DNA of 64,000 nucleotides from Gautieria morchelliformis (taxonomy: Eukaryota; Basidiomycota; Agaricomycetes; Gomphales; Gomphaceae). Position numbers and translations under genes: made by a program. Each line of letters starts with the position of its first letter. Position 1 is the first letter of the stretch. Positions 23,880-34,354 of this stretch are shown here, piece by piece. The stretch covers positions 332,785-396,784 of the forward strand of contig WHVA01000035.1 in assembly GCA_015179125.1 (NCBI GenBank). The letters are read 5' to 3'. The notes below the pieces were generated by a model. That model saw only the letters and a program-made list of their open reading frames with translations. It was not told the DNA's origin and ran no database searches.

Positions 23880-26391
23880 ATGACTGCCCCCAGTCTTGCG
23901 TCTGAAGTTTCCCTTCCTACTTTAGCCCGGTTGAATGCCCAACGCCCGGACAACATAAACACGTATGATGTGGCCGCTGGGTGGCTTGACGCTTTCTCGA
24001 AAGCCGTTGCCTCGGGCGACATCGACGCCGTGCTCGTTTTGTTTCTCGAAGATGGCCTGTGGAGGGACATGCTGGCGCTCACTTGGACTATGCGGACTAT
24101 CCATGGGGCCTCCCGCATTCGCAAGCTGCTAGAAGCTCGCCTGGCAGAAACGAAGGTCGATAACATCCATGTATCCACCCATAGGGACAAGCAGCCCTCC
24201 CTGTTCGAGGTTCCTGGTCTTGTGTGGGTGCAGGCATTTTTCGACTTCGAGACGGCGGTTGGCGTATGTTCTGGCATATTTCGGGTCGTACCTACAGCCA
24301 ATGGCCAGTGGAAAGCGCACGTTATGTACACGAACATGGAATCGTTGCGGGGGATGCCATACAAAGTCGGCCCTCTCCGGAGTTTTGAGTCAAATCACGG
24401 GCAGTGGCTGGACCAGAGAGCCAAGGAGACAGCCTTTGAGGATGCAGATCCAAATGTCTTGATTGTTGGTGGCGGTCATAGTGGGTTGGACACTGCTGCG
24501 AGGCTGAAGTATCAGGACGTGCCCGCGCTTGTTATCGAGAAGAACCCCCGCATAGGCGACAACTGGAGGGACAGGTATCAGGCTCTTTGTCTTCACGACC
24601 CCGTCTGTACGTCTCGCGTATTCTTCATTATTGAGCAACTCTTTACAGCCCGTACTGGGCAGGGTATGATCATCTACCATACTTGAAGTATGTCCCTGGT
24701 TATATCGCGGGTGTTTCTAACTCACACGACCCAACACAGTTTCCCACCGACTTGGCCCGTATACACGCCGGCTCAGAAGGTAACTCTAGAGGTCACGTCA
24801 AGACACATCCTTACCGCTCTGTTTTCGGTGCTAGCTAGCAGATTGGTTGGAATCCTACGCACATTCCATGGAGTTGAACGTCTGGACCTCGACTACTGTT
24901 CAAAAGATTGACCGCGATGAGTCTAAAGACGTGTTTGTCGTCACCCTGATCAAGGCAGATGGCTCAAAGAGAGTCATGAGACCCAAACACATCGTAATGG
25001 CCATAGGCCTTGGTGGAAACGAGCCGAAGATACCGGATATACCGGGAACGGTGAGATGAGCTGTATTGCGACTAAATCCGTTTTCTGATTTTAAAATAAA
25101 CAAAATGCCATTCAGTCTGAATTTCAAGGGAAGATCGTGCATTCCGTGAACCACAAGCGAGCCACAGATTATGTAGGGAAGAGAGTAGTCGTCGTGGGTG
25201 CATGCACTGCCGGTGAATGGCCTCCATGATTATTATATTGGATGCAACTAAAGAAAGTATAGCGCACGATATCGCACAGGATTTCCAGCGGCATGGTGTG
25301 GATGTCACAATGGTACTCCCTGCTCGACTCATGTTTAAGTCTATGACAGATAGATGTATTATCTGCAGGTCCAGCGATCGTCAACGTGTATTATATCGGT
25401 CAAGAAGGGTATTCCCGTCTTCTTTGAGGGTAATGCACCGGTGGTCTTCGTCCATGGCTTAGATATTGACCAACTCTCATACACACAGGGCTCTACGAAG
25501 AGGGAGGGCCCCCGACTGAAATCGCAGACCTTATCAACGCATCATTCCCCAACCATCTCTTAAAACTTATTCACCAAATGTCAATGAAGCGAGTGATCGA
25601 ATATGACAAGTTAGTCACTCCCCTGTCGCGCTCTCCCTTCTAACACTTCCTTGGCACGCAGGGAAACAGTCGAGGGTTTGAACCGAGTAGGATTCAAGAC
25701 CAATAACGGAGACGATGACGCAGGCTTCTTGATGATGGCATGGCAACGCGGTGGAGGATACTATCTTGGTGCGCATCATTTCCACGACTATGGGCTGATG
25801 ATGAGCGATCTAATCACACATCTACACGTAGACGTTGGAGCTAGCCAGCTTATAATCGATGGCAAGATTAAGCTCAAGAATGGTAGTGTAAAGAGCTTCA
25901 CGACAGATAGCCTTGTCTTCGAAGATGGATCGGCGCTGAAGGCGGATCTTGTGGTATTTGCCACCGGGTGGGTTCTCCCCATACTCCATCAAATGATGCC
26001 ATCTTTTACTGATGGACTGCCGCGTTCCGTCAGATTGGGGGACGTTCGTATACCCCTCAAGAAACTGATGGGCGAGACTCTTGTTTCGAGGCTCTCGCCC
26101 ATCTGGGGCTTGACGAATGAGGGGGAGCTAAGCGGGGTGTGGAGAACCTGTGGTGTGCCGAACTTCTACTATATGATGGGTAAGTTCTCTTTCCACACCA
26201 AGAAGCATGCCACTCGGTAACACTCTCATCGTGAAGGCAATCTGGCTCTTTCTCGATTCCATTCGACGCACACTGCACTTCGTGAGTGTCTTCATCGTGG
26301 CTTTGATGCGAATGCAAATTTCTGACACGTCCATTTTGCAGAGATTAAAGCCACTGAGGCAGGCTTATACACGACTCCTTACTATGACTGA
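23880..26391 (+). CDS. FAD-dependent flavin-containing monooxygenase with NTF2-like N-terminus
   Basis: The first exon (ATG 23,880) has an NTF2/SnoaL-like domain (about residues 30-150) followed by the FAD-binding Rossmann motif VLIVGGGHSGLDTAARL. Later exons give LPYLKFPPTWPVYTPAQK, WLESYAHSMELNVWTSTTV, VMAIGLGGNEPKIPDIPG and the NADPH-site motif VVVVGACTA joined over an intron to AHDIAQDF. The C-terminal half carries VFATGW, the typical second dinucleotide signature of these enzymes, then WGLTNEGELSGVWR and, after the two last introns, GNLALSRFHSTHTALQIKA, ending at 26,391. All introns splice in phase, so the gene looks functional. It should oxygenate a small lipophilic substrate using NADPH and O2; proteins of this layout in fungi are often annotated as indole-pyruvate or dimethylaniline monooxygenase-like without proof of substrate. 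About 600 residues, probably cytosolic. Confidence 0.88.
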
Positions 26392-27669
26392 TGGAGAGAT
26401 GCAATGGGAGTGATTTGACTTGTGAACTTTCAATGTGAACTCAAAGAGATTGACAGTACCTCCATAGTTACAAGGACTGTACTTATATTAGGCCAGCGCA
26501 ACCACTTGTCTCAAATCTCTCGCCCTATCCTCAACGAATGAGCCTGGATTTAAAGTGGATAGAAAATGAGCCTTTCATCGCGAGTATATACATTCCCTCC
26601 GTCCATCTGTCAAACATAATTTCACAATTATTCTTTCATGCAACACGGCTCCCGTCGCATATGAGGGAAAGCTTTCCAAAGAGTGGCACAGCCTCATCCA
26701 GAGCTAGCAGTAGGCACAGTAGACGCTTGATGGCCAAGAAGTACGTTTACCCCGTGGAAATTTATGGCTACGTGGGATCAACCCTTGGACCCAGCTTTTT
26801 GGTGGGATCCTTCAGGTGCTTGGTGGACTCACTCCAGCTGGCAGGCTTGGCTGTGGCCAGCTGCCTGCTCAGCAGGAGCAGATAGTGATATTTGCTTGGA
26901 CAGCCTTTGCTCACTGCATCATCAGCAGTTAGTAGGACACCCAGGGATCAGCAAGATGATGAAGAGCATTTGGTGACTGGCCCAACATGTCCAACTTCAT
27001 CATCAACTACCTCCAAATGTCACCATGCCAAGTCAATTCACCATACATGGCAGGCAACACGGTGGAAAGAGCTACCACCCGATTTGTTGACCCCCATGTA
27101 TTGCGAGGGTCTGAAGGACTATTATGTTGATGAACTTGCAGAGGCTGTCAACCTGGACTATGTGATCCATACATGTGGATCATATGCAACAAGGAGCTGT
27201 GCACTGATGCATACAGAGTGACACTAACACAGGTATGGAAATGGGTCTGAAAATGCCAAAGCTGCATTTGACATTGTTATTCTGGTTTGTCAAGGATGGA
27301 CTGGTGGTTAACCCTGCTTGTTAATATCAGAGCATCCGATTTATCAAACAACTATGCAGATCTGATTGCAGAAGGGGAATTGTAAGGGCAACCCTTCCTA
27401 GACAGTGGAACTTATGCGGTCTGGTAGAGGTGGATCCAAAGAGGAAAAGCTAAGGTTTTGTGCTACCAGCATGCTACTTATATACCTCACGCCCCTGATT
27501 GAAGTCAGGGATGCCTGCTCCACTCCTGACATAAGTCTGAACCTCCGTGGCACTTGCTAAGCATGTGCAACTCAGCCCATGACCTTGGTGCCACTCTGGG
27601 GTAGTTGCTGAAGCTGAAGGTCCGGGAACTTGGCCTGTCCCTTGGGGTGCTCAGGTCAGATCTGGACAT
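26392..27669. other. Gene-free stretch with a Ty3/gypsy integrase remnant
   Basis: Near 26,915-26,976 the plus strand reads HHQQLVGHPGISKMMKSI, matching the zinc-binding (H2C2) N-terminal region of gypsy integrases, but no continuing reading frame follows. A short hairpin (CCCTGA...TCAGGG) lies near 27,493-27,510. The rest shows no gene. This is the left border of the retroelement island. Confidence 0.45.
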
Positions 27670-28149
27670 TGTCAGGGGACACCCTGTTTTCCATTTCCAG
27701 TTCCGACACCACACCCAGTTCCGACTCCATTTCCGACTCCGCTTCCGGTTCCGATTCCATCTCCGCATCCGCTTTCGGGAACGATTCCGCTTCTGGGAGA
27801 ACTTCCACCAGTTCCGTTCGCCTTGCCAGTTCCACTCCAATTTCCGACTTCCGCCCTGGAACAGTGTCGGAAATCAAGCGACTCGCATAATAGGTGGCAT
27901 CAAGGGTCGATCAAGGGTCAGGGGGATGCAGGGTTGATGGCGGGTGCCAAGTGTTGTCCCTGGCTGCGCAGCGTAGTATAATACGGGCTCGCTGACATTG
28001 GGGGTCCTTAGACTTTTCTCTTTGGATTTCCCCTTGTCAGGTGAGAACCCCCTCTCTTGTATGCTCTGTTCATTTATACATACTTTGGATTTCCCCTTGT
28101 CAGTTGTGTGGTAGTGTGATCTCCACGACTAGCCAGGGTTGCCCTTACA
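27670..28149 (+). repeat. 5' LTR of chromodomain gypsy element
   Basis: Starts TGTCAGGGGACACC and ends CCCTTACA. A TATA-like TATAAT lies at 27,977-27,982, about 30 bp before AGACTTTTCT at 28,010, the likely 5' end of the RNA (start of R). The first 200 bp carry at least nine TTCCG motifs and one CGGAA. An open frame encoding a Ser-rich peptide crosses this part, as in the 3' LTR. Confidence 0.93.
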
Positions 28150-28151
28150 GC

Positions 28152-28161
28152 AGAAAAGTCT
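28152..28161 (+). promoter_or_regulatory. Putative self-complementary primer-binding site (self-priming)
   Basis: Two bases after the LTR, AGAAAAGTCT is the exact reverse complement of AGACTTTTCT at 28,010-28,019, which sits where the transcript should begin. That is the arrangement of the Tf1/sushi lineage, where the 5' end of the RNA folds back to prime reverse transcription. No TGG-type tRNA primer site is present at this position. Confidence 0.7.
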
Positions 28162-28336
28162 CTCCCCTAGAGGACCGGCGGTCGTACTGCACGTTGCATT
28201 CGCCATAGGTGCGTTCGGAATCAGAGACAGCGACTCGGAGATCGCAACCTCTTCCGCACATACAGCGTACGACAGCCCCTCTTCTTACGTCGAGCTCCCA
28301 ACCCCGGAAATCCCGTCCCATATTTCTCCTTCCAAC

Positions 28337-29512
28337 ATGGATCCGGACGATCGTCTTCGGAATATGGAGGAGGAATTGACGCGGAACCGGATGAAGACCG
28401 ACGCGATTGAAACAGCCTTACAAGCGATTTTGGCTAAGTTAGATATTCCACAAGGTGGTGGAAATGAAATGCTGGACGATCCAGATTTCGGAAAAGCGGA
28501 ACTAGCGGAAAAGAGGATGTCCGCGAAGTTAGCAAAGGTCAAACCCGCAACTCCGGCGGACTTTGACGGAGATCGGGAGAAGGGACGCGCATTCTTCAAC
28601 ACATGCAGCATCTACTTCGCAATTGTCGGAGACCTCTTTCCGAACGACCAGGCTCGGATTCACTGGACATTGTCCTTTTTCAAATCGGACCGCGCAGCCC
28701 GTTTTGCAAACAAGGTGATCCGACATGAAGCAAAGGGCAAGGGGAACTACTTCCGGGACTGGGACGCGTTCGAGAAAACATTTTCCGACCAGTTCTGCCC
28801 GAAAAACGAGCAGCTCACAGCCCTTACAAAGCTCGAGGGGACGAGCTGGTACCAGGCCAAAGATCCGGTCGATGACTACATCGATCGCTTCCAGGAGCTC
28901 ATCGACCTTGCGGAGTATGATGACGACAAGACGATCGTCATCAAATTCCGACGAGGACTTGATCCGACGCTCCAGAACCAAGTTGCGCTGCTTGGGGATG
29001 GAGCTCCGGATTTTGATGACCCGGAAGGGTGGTACCAAGCCGCGCAGAAGGTTTCTCGGAACAGGGACGCAAATGAGGCCTTCGTGGAGACGAGTCGGAA
29101 CACGACACGCAGTTCCGCTCGTCCTACTCCACCTGTGCCAAAACCCGGAAGCGCATTCATTCCCACACGGAAATTATTTCCGATGCTTGCTCCGCCTGCT
29201 CCTATTAGGAACCATAGCCCTCCTCCCTCGAAGAGTGGCCCTGCCCCGATGGATGTTGACCGCATGCGCGGAAAAGGCCACGGAACTATCACCTGCTTCC
29301 GCTGCCGACAACCAGGCCACTATGCTCGCGAGTGCCCCCAAGCCTTTGATATCCGGCTTATGACCACAGAGGAGAAACTCGAGATCCTTCCAGAGTTCCT
29401 CGCACTTGCAGACATAAACGGAGTGCCCACTGCGGAAGAACTTTCCGAAAATGCGGAACATGGTCTACCGGAAGCGGAAGATGCGTCGGATTTTGTGACA
29501 CGCAGCGGGTGA
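28337..29512 (+). CDS. gag: Gag polyprotein of the chromodomain gypsy element
   Basis: The first in-frame ATG after the LTR is at 28,337 (MDPDDRLRNMEEELTRNRMK), giving 391 residues; the frame is open upstream without an ATG. A retrotransposon capsid-type region spans roughly residues 80-260 (for example YFRDWDAFEKTFSDQFCP and DDYIDRFQELIDLAEYDD). A CX2CX4HX4C zinc knuckle, CFRCRQPGHYAREC, lies near residue 325, followed by a short acidic tail. Gag packages element RNA into cytoplasmic particles. The frame is intact, unlike pol. The pol frame overlaps it in the -1 register. Confidence 0.9.
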   Translation: MDPDDRLRNMEEELTRNRMKTDAIETALQAILAKLDIPQGGGNEMLDDPDFGKAELAEKRMSAKLAKVKPATPADFDGDREKGRAFFNTCSIYFAIVGDLFPNDQARIHWTLSFFKSDRAARFANKVIRHEAKGKGNYFRDWDAFEKTFSDQFCPKNEQLTALTKLEGTSWYQAKDPVDDYIDRFQELIDLAEYDDDKTIVIKFRRGLDPTLQNQVALLGDGAPDFDDPEGWYQAAQKVSRNRDANEAFVETSRNTTRSSARPTPPVPKPGSAFIPTRKLFPMLAPPAPIRNHSPPPSKSGPAPMDVDRMRGKGHGTITCFRCRQPGHYARECPQAFDIRLMTTEEKLEILPEFLALADINGVPTAEELSENAEHGLPEAEDASDFVTRSG

Positions 29513-32500
29513 GATGTGTGCCCCTGCTGCCTGTACATAACCGGTTTGCCTGTCTTGAAGTAGAGAATGAAAAGCCCCCACTCCCCTCACTTCGTACAGA
29601 CCCACCGGATAAAGTCACACAAAAACCAAATCTGACACCCCGTCCATCCCGCATCCGCCCTTGGGAGAGACGCCTTCCGAAGCGCTATGCTGTTGCTGCC
29701 ACCCCTGGCCCCAAGTCACTAGTCATTAAGGTAGAGATCCAGACGACAGATACGGCGGAAGTCAAATCCGGACCCGCCCTTGTCGATTGCGGGGCCACTG
29801 GTCAGTTTATGGACCGGGACTATGTGGAACGGAACCGACTGACCACGCGGAAGTTGCAACGTGCAATCCCGGTGTTCAATGTGGATGGAAGCCCCAATGA
29901 GGCAGGGTCCATCACGGAGATAGTGGACACAATTCTCCGCTACGATGGACACTCGGAACGCACTTCCTTCGCTGTCACCAGCCTGGGGAAGCAAGACATC
30001 ATCCTCGGGTTTACCTGGCTTCAAGAGCACAACCCGGAGATCAATTGGCAGACTCGGAAGGTACTGATGAGTCGGTGTCCAGCCAAGTGTCACATGTGCC
30101 GGTCGGAAGTGCGGAAGGAGCGCCAGGAGCAGCGGAAGACCGAACGGCTCATACAGACATGTCGTTCCGGCCCCCATCCACTGCTTGCAGAAGAAGACTC
30201 GGAAGCGGAATTTGACCCGGATCCCCCTTCCAATTCCGATTCCGACGCCATCCGACTCGGCCTGGAAGGCACTCTGACGGAAGGGGAGCGCTTGCTGTAC
30301 GTAAACCTTCCGCCGGAGGCGGAACACATCCGCGCCACCGGAAATATTTCGCAACGCCTTGCTGAAGCCTCTAAGAGGTATGATAGAGTGGAGGCGGAAA
30401 TTCCGGAGTACCTGCGGGAGTTTGAGGACGTCTTTTCCAAGGAGTCGTTTGATACCCTGCCTCCACGGAAGCTGTGGGACCACGCCATCGAGTTGGAGCC
30501 TGGGTCAAAGCCCACCAACTGCAAGGTCTACCCGCTGTCACCCAAGGAGCAGGTAGAGCTCGATGCATTCCTTGCGGAAAACCTCCGTACAGGGAGGATC
30601 CGCCCCTCCAAGTCACCCATGGCATCTCCGGTGTTCTTCATCAAGAAGAAGGATGGCTCGCTCAGACTTGTGCAGGACTACCGGGCCTTGAATGCGATCA
30701 CGATCAAGAACCGGTACCCCATTCCACTCATTTCCGAACTGATCACACAACTCCGCGGGGCGAGGTACTTCACTAAGCTGGATGTCCACTGGGGCTTCAA
30801 CAATGTCTGGATCCGAGAGGGAGACGAGTGGAAGGCCGCATTCCGCACCAATCGAGGACTCTTTGAGCCACAGGTCATGTTCTTTGGCCTCACCAAAAGT
30901 CCCGCCACATTCCAGACGATGATGAATGACATTTTCCGTGACATGATAGCAGAAGGGGTTGTCTGCGTCTACCTCGATGACATCCTCATTTTCACGAAAA
31001 CAATGTCCGAACATCGGGAAGTCGTGCGGAGAGTGCTGGAACGGCTCCGGGAGTACAACCTGTGTCTCAAGCCGGAAAAGTGCGAATTTGAGCGGACGCG
31101 GATAGAGTATCTTGGGGTGATTGTGTCGGAAGGGAAGGTGGAAATGGACCCAGTCAAAGTTTCCGGTGTATCGGATTGGCCCGTGCCGCGAAACAAGAAG
31201 GAGGTCCAGTCCTTCATTGGGTTTGTCAATTTCTACCAGCGGTTCATCAAGGACTTCTCCTGCCACGCCCGTGCCCTCTTCGACCTCACCAAGAAGGAGG
31301 TTGGATGGCGGTGGGGAGAGCCGGAACAGCTTCCTTTGACAAACTCAAGGAGCTGATCACTTCCGCTCCGGTCCTGATCTTTCCCGACGACTCTCGCCCT
31401 TATCGAGTCGAGGCGGATTCTTCCGACGCAGCTACCGGAGCGGTCTTGTCACAGCAGTCATCAGAAGATGGTGGGGGGTGGCATCCGATTGCCTTCTTCT
31501 CTAAGAGCCTTAGTCCGGTCGAGCGGAACTATGAGATCCATGACAAGGAGATGCTGGCAATCATCCGAGCGCTGGAGGAGTGGCGACACTTCCTCGAGGG
31601 TGCTCTATGCCCTTTTGAGATCTGGACAGACCACAAGAACCTCGAGTATTTCCGCACGTCTAAGAAGCTGAACCGATGACAAGCACGGTGGTCCCTACAC
31701 CTGTCCCGGTTTGACTTCATGCTCCACCACCGCCCCGGCCGCACCATGGGCAAGCCCGATGCCCTATCCCGCCGCGCGGATCACGGAAGCGGAAGTGGAG
31801 ACAACGCGGATATGACACTGCTCCGCCCAAGTCTCTTTGCAATCCGTGCCCTAGAAGGAGTAACTGCAGTTGGGGCGGAAGCGGAAATGCTCCGGGATAT
31901 CCGGAGGCAGTACCGGAATGGAGAGAAGGAGGAGTCGGTGGTGAAGGCAGTGGAGGAACTCCGGAAAGGGCACTCACGGTCTGTACGGGCAGCGGAATGG
32001 TCGGAACGTGATGGACTGCTCCACTTCAGAGGCAAGGTCTATGTTCCGGGTGGGGCGGACCTCCGCCGTCGCATCGTGTCCCAGCACCATGACACACGGG
32101 TGCTGGGCATGCTGGCAGGTGGAAGACGCTGGAGTTAGTGGCTCGGAATTACTGGTGGCCTCAGATGTCCCGCTACATCGGACAGTACGTGAAGACGTGT
32201 GACCTTTGTCTCCGAACCAAAGCGCAACGACGTCCGCCCGTCGGAGAACTTGTTCCGCTCCCGATTCCCGAATCCCGCTGGGACACCATCAGTGTCGACT
32301 TCATCGTTGAACTCCCAGAGTCTCATGGCTACGACGCGATCATGAACGTCGTGGATTCGGTGAGCAAGGTGTCCCACTTCATTCCGACGCACACGACGAT
32401 CACAGCCCTCGGAGCGGCCCGCCTGTTCCTTGCACATGTCTGGAAGTTGCATGGGCTCCCGAAGCAAGTTGTTTCCGACCGAGGTCCGCAGTTTGTCGCG

Positions 32501-33637
32501 GAACTGACTCGGGAGCTCTACCGCCTGCTCGGCATAAAGCTGGCTACCACCACAGCGTACCATCCGCAGGGTGACGGACAGACGGAACGGGTCAATCAGG
32601 AGTTAGAGCAATATCTCCGCCTCTTTGTCAATGAGAGGCAGGATGACTGGGATGAGTTACTTCCGCTGGCGGAATTCCAATACAACAACCATGTCCATTC
32701 CGCCACACAACAGACTCCCTTCATGCTTGACTCCGGACGACACCCGCGGATGGGCTTCGAACCACGCCAGGCTGAGTCCCGACTCGAGACGGTCAATGAG
32801 TTCCGAGACCGCATGGACTCCACCCTTTCGGAAGCCAAGTCGGCCCTTGCGAAGGCCAAGGATGACATGGCAAGGTACTACAACCAACGCCGGGTTCCTG
32901 CCCCAGAGTACCAAGTTGGAGACAAGGTGTACCTAGATGCAAGTGACATCCGCACCACACGCCCTTCGCAGAAGCTTGCCCACCGCTACCTTGGGCCCTT
33001 CACAGTGACGCGGAGGGTTGGACGGAATGCATACCGCCTCCGACTTCCGATGTCCATGTCCCGCCTCCACCCCGTCTTCAACGTGGTGAAGTTACTCCCT
33101 ATGCTTGAGGACCCAATTCCACATCGGAAGGCTCATCCGCCACCTCCGCCAGAAATTGTAGATGGGGAAGAGCACTACGTGGTGGAACGGATCCTGGACA
33201 GCCGGTTTGTGCGAGGACGACTCCAATTCCTCGTGAAATGGGAAGGGTATGGGTACGAGGAGAATTCTTGGGTCCCGGAGCAAGATGTTTCCGCTCCTGA
33301 CAAACTCCGGGAGTTCTATAGGACACATCCAGGTGCCCCTCGCCGAATCCGCTCGCTGGCATTTCAATCCCTTGTGTCCCGTGCTTCGAGGACGCAGCAC
33401 GCTAGAGGGGGGGTGATGTCAGGGGACACCCTGTTTTCCATTTCCAGTTCCGACACCACACCCAGTTCCGACTCCATTTCCGACTCCGCTTCCGGTTCCG
33501 ATTCCATCTCCGCATCCGCTTTCGGGAACGATTCCGCTTCTGGGAGAACTTCCACCAGTTCCGTTCGCCTTGCCAGTTCCACTCCAATTTCCGACTTCCG
33601 CCCCGGAACAGTGTCGGAAATCAAGCGACTCGCATAA
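29509..33637 (+). pseudogene. pol: Pol polyprotein (PR-RT-RH-IN-chromodomain), frame broken three times
   Basis: Pol lies in the -1 frame relative to gag and shows no own ATG at the overlap. Protease: LVDCGATGQF. RT: VFFIKKKDGSLRLVQDYRALN, FGLTKSPATFQ and YLDDILIF. RNase H (31,370-31,680): VEADSSDAATGAVL, YEIHDKEMLAI, TDHKNLEYF. Integrase: H2C2 region 32,010-32,215, core with DTISVDFI, SDRGPQF and GQTERVNQ; chromodomain HYVVERILDSR...FLVKWEGYG...SWVPE at about 33,175-33,310. Lesions: a one-base deletion near 31,330, a CGA-to-TGA-type stop at 31,677-31,679 and a one-base deletion near 32,105. The last frame runs about 70 codons into the 3' LTR before stopping at 33,637. This copy cannot make full Pol unless the indels are assembly errors. 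Confidence 0.9.
33404..33413 (+). promoter_or_regulatory. Polypurine tract
   Basis: AGAGGGGGGG ends three bases before the 3' LTR, the expected primer for plus-strand DNA synthesis. Confidence 0.8.
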
Positions 33638-33896
33638 TAGGTGGCATCAAGGGTCGATCAAGGGTCAGGGGGATGCAGGGTTGATGGCGGGTGCCAAGTG
33701 TTGTCCCTGGCTGCGCAGCGTAGTATAATACGGGCTCGCTGACATTGGGGGTCCTTAGACTTTTCTCTTTGGATTTCCCCTTGTCAGGTGAGAACCCCCT
33801 CTCTTGTATGCTCTGTTCATTTATACATACTTTGGATTTCCCCTTGTCAGTTGTGTGGTAGTGTGATCTCCACGACTAGCCAGGGTTGCCCTTACA
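33417..33896 (+). repeat. 3' LTR of chromodomain gypsy element
   Basis: 480 bp, matching the 5' LTR except for C instead of T at 33,604. Its first 221 bp are in frame with pol and end in that frame's stop codon. Confidence 0.93.
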
Positions 33897-34061
33897 ATGT
33901 CCCCACAACTCTGTTTCGGAGTTTTGACTTCAAACTCCGACCGGACGCTTGCATCGCTCATGGCTTGTGCGCCCGTGGTCACCCACAAATCCGGTCAGGT
34001 GGCTCCTTCAGACTCAGCCTCTGAGTTTGAAAAGCCTAGTCATTTGCTTGTACAGCCTCAA

Positions 34062-34284
34062 TGACTCAACTGACTCATGCACACCTTGGTGAGTCACATG
34101 CACATGACTCACCCAAGCTGTCATGAATCACATGGGCCCAATTAATGACTCATTCCTGACAAATCAAGCCTTGATTGGTGGAAAACCTAGTGGAGTCACC
34201 AGTAGGAGTCATTTTCAGTCACTGTGAGTCATTATGAGTCAGACAGAACCTTCCCACACCCTCCAAAAGCTTCTTCGTGACTCA
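34062..34284 (+). promoter_or_regulatory. Array of TGACTCA/TGAGTCA (Gcn4/AP-1-type) sites
   Basis: TGA(C/G)TCA or one-base variants occur about eleven times in 225 bp, including exact TGACTCA at 34,071, 34,105, 34,146 and 34,278 and TGAGTCA at 34,090 and near 34,224 and 34,234. A 7-bp palindrome of this kind is expected about once per several kb. It is the consensus bound by fungal bZIP regulators of the Gcn4/CPC1 family. The array sits 60-290 bp upstream of a TATA box. Confidence 0.7.
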
Positions 34285-34346
34285 TTCCCCCATTCCATTA
34301 ATAGATAGAAGGTCCTACCGCTTAGTTAAGCATCTGTACAATACGA

Positions 34347-34354
34347 TATAAAAG
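34347..34354 (+). promoter_or_regulatory. TATA box of second gypsy element
   Basis: TATAAAAG, followed by a pyrimidine-rich leader; it lies just downstream of the TGACTCA array and about 920 bp before the first gag ATG. Confidence 0.6.

Larger units (their letters stand above)
27670..33896 (+). mobile_element. Ty3/gypsy chromodomain retrotransposon, full length, pol disrupted
   Basis: A 6,227-bp element with two 480-bp LTRs (TGTCAGG...CTTACA) that differ, by eye, only at 27,857 (T) versus 33,604 (C). Order of coding parts is gag with a zinc knuckle, protease, reverse transcriptase, RNase H, integrase and a C-terminal chromodomain, i.e. a chromovirus. A purine-rich polypurine tract precedes the 3' LTR. 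The near-identical LTRs say the insertion is recent. Pol carries two single-base deletions and one nonsense codon. The flanks show no direct 5-bp target duplication: GGACAT on the left, ATGTCC on the right, which are reverse complements. Confidence 0.92.

Noticed and set aside
30613-31266. 217-codon minus-strand frame inside pol
   Set aside because: Antisense shadow of the reverse transcriptase.
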